A stretch of 8,971 bases of DNA. Source: Treponema sp. UBA3870. GTDB taxonomy: Bacteria > Spirochaetota > Spirochaetia > Treponematales > Treponemataceae. Shown in pieces: positions 6,967 to 8,971 of this stretch. The notes below the pieces were generated by a model. It was not told the origin of the DNA. It did no database searches and saw only the letters and a program-made list of their open reading frames with translations. The translations under genes and the position numbers were made by a program. Positions within the stretch are counted from its first letter, which is position 1. Every line of letters begins with the position of its first letter. Location: NCBI GenBank assembly GCA_002392275.1, contig DGGQ01000141.1, positions 1-8,971 of the forward strand, written 5' to 3'.

Positions 6967-7554
6967 CTAGTTTTTAACAACTAAATTTCTATCTATGCCG
7001 ATAAGAACAGTAGCCGTATAATAGGTGCGTCCTTTATCGGTTGTAACCTTCTTATAGCAAGTTTCAAAAACTTCCCATAATCGAACATCCACATTTTCAT
7101 CACCACTTACTTTAATCGCAGCTTTCTTTAGATTCTGCGCTGCATTTGTCTCCGCAAAGTTACTGGCAGAATCCTTTCCTCCACACAACTTTGACCATCC
7201 AATTGCATAAAAATATTTCCCATCATCAATCAGAGAATCCATCCAAGGGAATGATAAACTTGATGTATTTTTCACAGTATATGACGCTGCATACGATGTT
7301 TCTTTTTTCATATCTTGAATCATATCTTTATATATTATATTTATACGTCCAGAAACACTCTGTTCATCTATGGAAGGAAGAGATTCTAGATTTTCCGATG
7401 TTATCTGTACATTATTATTTTTACCGGTGATTTCCGTAACAATATTTTCTTCCACGCTAGGATTATCTTTTCCCTTGTCTGTAGTTTTGCAACAAGAAAA
7501 CATTACTGAAAAAACAACCACAAAACTAATAAGCCAAAAAATTAATTTTCTCAT
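6967..7554 (-). CDS. LPP20-like lipoprotein (195 aa)
   Basis: ATG 7554 follows AGGGGG (7559-7564), which is shared with the stop codon of the preceding gene. A hydrophobic signal (1-20) ends in VMFS-C, a spirochaete-style lipobox with acylation at Cys21 (a second cysteine follows). Residues 23-100 are a polar, low-complexity linker. The folded part, about 112-190, matches the LPP20-like layout of its neighbours: GKYFYAIG (112-119), SASNFAETNAAQNLKKA (an Ala-rich helix, 129-145), then TYYTATVLIGID (177-188). In this family, lipoproteins of this type include Helicobacter LPP20 and the flagellar FlgP, so an outer-membrane or periplasmic accessory role is plausible but not shown. The product is predicted to be tethered to a membrane by lipid and to reach partners through the linker. 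The gene is visibly more AT-rich than the barrel gene. The function is not recognised beyond the fold. Confidence 0.82.
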   Translation of the reverse strand: MRKLIFWLISFVVVFSVMFSCCKTTDKGKDNPSVEENIVTEITGKNNNVQITSENLESLPSIDEQSVSGRINIIYKDMIQDMKKETSYAASYTVKNTSSLSFPWMDSLIDDGKYFYAIGWSKLCGGKDSASNFAETNAAQNLKKAAIKVSGDENVDVRLWEVFETCYKKVTTDKGRTYYTATVLIGIDRNLVVKN

Positions 7555-7562
7555 ACTGCCCC

Positions 7563-8168
7563 CTATTCAGATTCAACTTTCTCCAACAAATTTCTCACTA
7601 TATACGCTGCACGAGCAGATAAATTTTCTCCGAAAAACTCCATATATTTTTTTCTTGCTTCCTCAAATAGCCATCCACGGTCATAAATATACCGTGGAAT
7701 GCGTGCTAAAACAAAACAAGTGCATATATTTTTCCCCTTTGGATTTCTGTCTTTCTCATAAGCGTATTCTAGAAATTCAAAATCAGAAAAGCTCATTACC
7801 AAATCTGCCATTTCATCCAATACAAACAAAGCAGCATTTTCATCTTCATCAATCAAATCATCAGTCCCAAAATAATCCCACAAGATACCATTAGCACTCC
7901 AAAGATTTATGTATTTTTCCAAATAGCATTCTCCAAAATGCATTTTTTCTTTTCTCACAACATTTTTCTCTGCATTCTCCCGTGACAATCGAACACCACC
8001 AACACAGTCATCGTATGATATTCCTACAACAAATTCATAATCATTGCTTTGTTCAGAAAAATTTTTTTTAACATATGGCCCCAACCTACGCCACCATTCT
8101 GGTTCATCCGCAATACTTATACCCAGAGTAATAAAGCAAATAAAAAAAAATACAATAATTTTTTTCAT
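7563..8168 (-). CDS. Exported divergent LPP20-like protein (201 aa)
   Basis: The frame extends upstream to a GTG at 8234, but I place the start at ATG 8168. AGGAG (8177-8181) lies 8 nt before it, and the signal peptide (MKKIIVFFF to SIA-D, 1-20) begins there. Residues 22-34 (EPEWWRRLGPYVK) parallel EPEFIGKLQQYVK in the first operon gene. The LPP20-like pattern follows in degenerate form: NDYEFVVG (42-49), a helix SRENAEKNVVRKE (62-74), then KNICTCFVLARIP (146-158). The C-terminus is helical (160-200). There is an extra insertion of about 25 residues (95-125) not seen in the lipoprotein. The product is probably a soluble periplasmic protein paralogous to the 8276 gene. The gene is AT-rich and less conserved in the shared motifs than its neighbours, which may mean faster evolution. 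It is 107 nt from the preceding gene and 8 nt from the next. Confidence 0.8.
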   Translation of the reverse strand: MKKIIVFFFICFITLGISIADEPEWWRRLGPYVKKNFSEQSNDYEFVVGISYDDCVGGVRLSRENAEKNVVRKEKMHFGECYLEKYINLWSANGILWDYFGTDDLIDEDENAALFVLDEMADLVMSFSDFEFLEYAYEKDRNPKGKNICTCFVLARIPRYIYDRGWLFEEARKKYMEFFGENLSARAAYIVRNLLEKVESE

Positions 8169-8176
8169 AAAAACGG

Positions 8177-8181
8177 CTCCT
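8177..8181 (-). promoter_or_regulatory. Ribosome binding site fixing the start of the 8168 gene
   Basis: AGGAG on the minus strand lies 8 nt before ATG 8168. No comparable site precedes the in-frame GTG at 8234, and the longer form would place 22 residues in front of a normal signal peptide. Confidence 0.65.
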
Positions 8182-8198
8182 AAACAAACCGACTTACC

Positions 8199-8262
8199 AA
8201 GAAACTTTTGTTGCCAAGCAAACAGATTTACCACAACAACAAAGCTCCCCAGTAAGTTTCTT
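8199..8262 (-). other. Inverted repeat in the only long gap inside the operon
   Basis: In the 107-nt gap between the first two operon genes, AAGAAACTT (complement of 8254-8262) and AAGTTTCTT (complement of 8199-8207) form a perfect 9-bp inverted repeat. Immediately inside the second arm, CAACAA (8213-8208) can pair with TTGTTG (8242-8237), giving a 15-nt arm paired in two blocks with an 11-nt bulge on the other side. No T run follows, so it is not an ordinary terminator. It could be an mRNA processing or stability element, or chance pairing; this is low confidence. No clear promoter was seen in the gap. Confidence 0.4.
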
Positions 8263-8275
8263 TATCTATTCTAGC

Positions 8276-8959
8276 CTATTCTTCTAGTGCAGCATCGGCT
8301 TTCTCAACTTTTTTAGCAATCTCTTTTTTAGCAACTTCTGCAAATTCTTCCATTCTATTCCTTGCATCGTTGGAGACAGATATTTTATCTTTACGTTCCA
8401 GCATGTCCAACGCCATATCCATAGCTTTGGCAGTATCAACTTTCATTAATGCTGCAGCAACTTCCGATTTAGGAGCCCTTATAAGCACAGCACACTGCCA
8501 ATATTTTTTCCCGTTAGGCTGTTCCTCAAGCCACACAGGCTCCTCAAGAATTTCCCATGCAGGAAAAGCTTTTGCGCTAAAACATCCTTCCCAATAAGTT
8601 TGCAATTTTTCCATTGCTCCTGGATCAAGGTCAAGCTCATTTCCCTCTGCATCATGCAAAGAGCCTTCCATCTGTTCCAGTTCCGACTCATCTCTCTCAT
8701 ATCCTGATATTTCTTCAAAAACATGTCTTATAAGCTTAACCCTAGCCTCATTTTCTGCAAACTTTATGGCTCCATGTTTCCCAGACGTTTTTCCCATAGA
8801 CCTACCACTAAAGTAAATCCATTCCGGCTCACCTTCTTCCTGCTTGTATTCTCTTTTAACATATTGTTGCAATTTACCGATAAATTCCGGCTCCTCCTGC
8901 CCCCAACACATCCCCAGCACACTAGCCGCCACCAAGACCAAAGCTAAAATTTTTTTCAT
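8276..8959 (-). CDS. Exported LPP20-like protein (227 aa), first visible gene of the envelope operon
   Basis: ATG 8959 follows GGAG (8968-8971) at the window edge by 8 nt. Residues 1-20 are a signal peptide (cleavage after MCWG; Cys18 is not in a convincing lipobox position). The domain at 45-165 is the clearest LPP20-like example in the operon: PEWIYFSG (45-52), an Ala/Glu helix GAIKFAENEARVKLI (63-77), an aromatic middle segment (WEGCFSAKAFPAWE, 123-136), then KKYWQCAVLIRAP (151-163). Residues 165-227 form a charged helix, rich in Lys, Glu and Ala, that may be a coiled coil. The product is probably periplasmic. LPP20-family proteins include flagellar and surface lipoproteins, but this member has no visible lipid anchor. 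Its promoter, and whether further genes precede it, lie outside the window. The family call is by pattern; the function is unknown. Confidence 0.85.
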   Translation of the reverse strand: MKKILALVLVAASVLGMCWGQEEPEFIGKLQQYVKREYKQEEGEPEWIYFSGRSMGKTSGKHGAIKFAENEARVKLIRHVFEEISGYERDESELEQMEGSLHDAEGNELDLDPGAMEKLQTYWEGCFSAKAFPAWEILEEPVWLEEQPNGKKYWQCAVLIRAPKSEVAAALMKVDTAKAMDMALDMLERKDKISVSNDARNRMEEFAEVAKKEIAKKVEKADAALEE

Positions 8960-8971
8960 AACAAAATCTCC

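Noticed and set aside
7370..7894. 174-codon open frame on the plus strand
   Set aside because: It lies antisense to two well-supported genes and its product is a low-complexity, Ser/His/Gln-rich shadow without a recognisable domain.
8169..8234. GTG 8234 as start of the second operon gene
   Set aside because: The extra 22 residues would bury a normal signal peptide, and the ribosome binding site AGGAG fits ATG 8168.

Overview
The window reads as chromosomal DNA of a spirochaete, most likely a gut- or rumen-type Treponema. This is inferred from a moderately AT-rich composition, spirochaetal lipoboxes, envelope proteins built from LPP20-like, fibronectin-III-like, TPR and beta-barrel parts, and a secreted formylglycine-generating-enzyme (FGE/SUMF1) type protein. 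No 16S or housekeeping marker is present, so the genus is a guess. No tRNA, rRNA, CRISPR array, insertion sequence or phage gene was seen.

Layout. (1) 1-696, minus strand: the N-terminal 232 codons of an exported FGE-sulfatase-domain protein that runs off the left edge. (2) 697-818: a divergent intergenic region with a good extended -10 promoter for the rightward gene. (3) 819-1940, plus strand: a cytoplasmic protein resembling the tocopherol cyclase family. (4) 1950-1970: a hairpin between two convergent genes that can terminate in both directions. (5) 8959 down to 1980, minus strand: seven co-directional genes filling the other 7 kb, all encoding proteins with an export signal.

The seven-gene run, in transcription order, is: an LPP20-like exported protein (8276-8959); a second, divergent one (7563-8168); an LPP20-like lipoprotein (6967-7554); a two-domain exported protein with a carboxypeptidase-regulatory/CnaB-like module and a YfaP/DUF2135-like module (6184-6957); a 778-residue protein with a possible CsgG/FlgO-like N-terminal domain, an FN3-like domain, 39-residue TPR/Sel1-like repeats and a C-terminal beta-barrel (3839-6175); a small FN3-like lipoprotein (3330-3791); and a larger LPP20-like exported protein (1980-3320). 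Four of the six junctions are 8-9 nt long, and at each the stop codon TAG forms part of the next Shine-Dalgarno sequence. This points to one translationally coupled operon, ended by the hairpin at 1950-1970.

Taken together, the run looks like an envelope assembly with one outer-membrane barrel, two lipoproteins and several periplasmic partners, four of which share a recurring LPP20-like fold. I do not recognise it as a described system. Its role, whether envelope integrity, surface appendage, motility accessory or export, cannot be read from the sequence.
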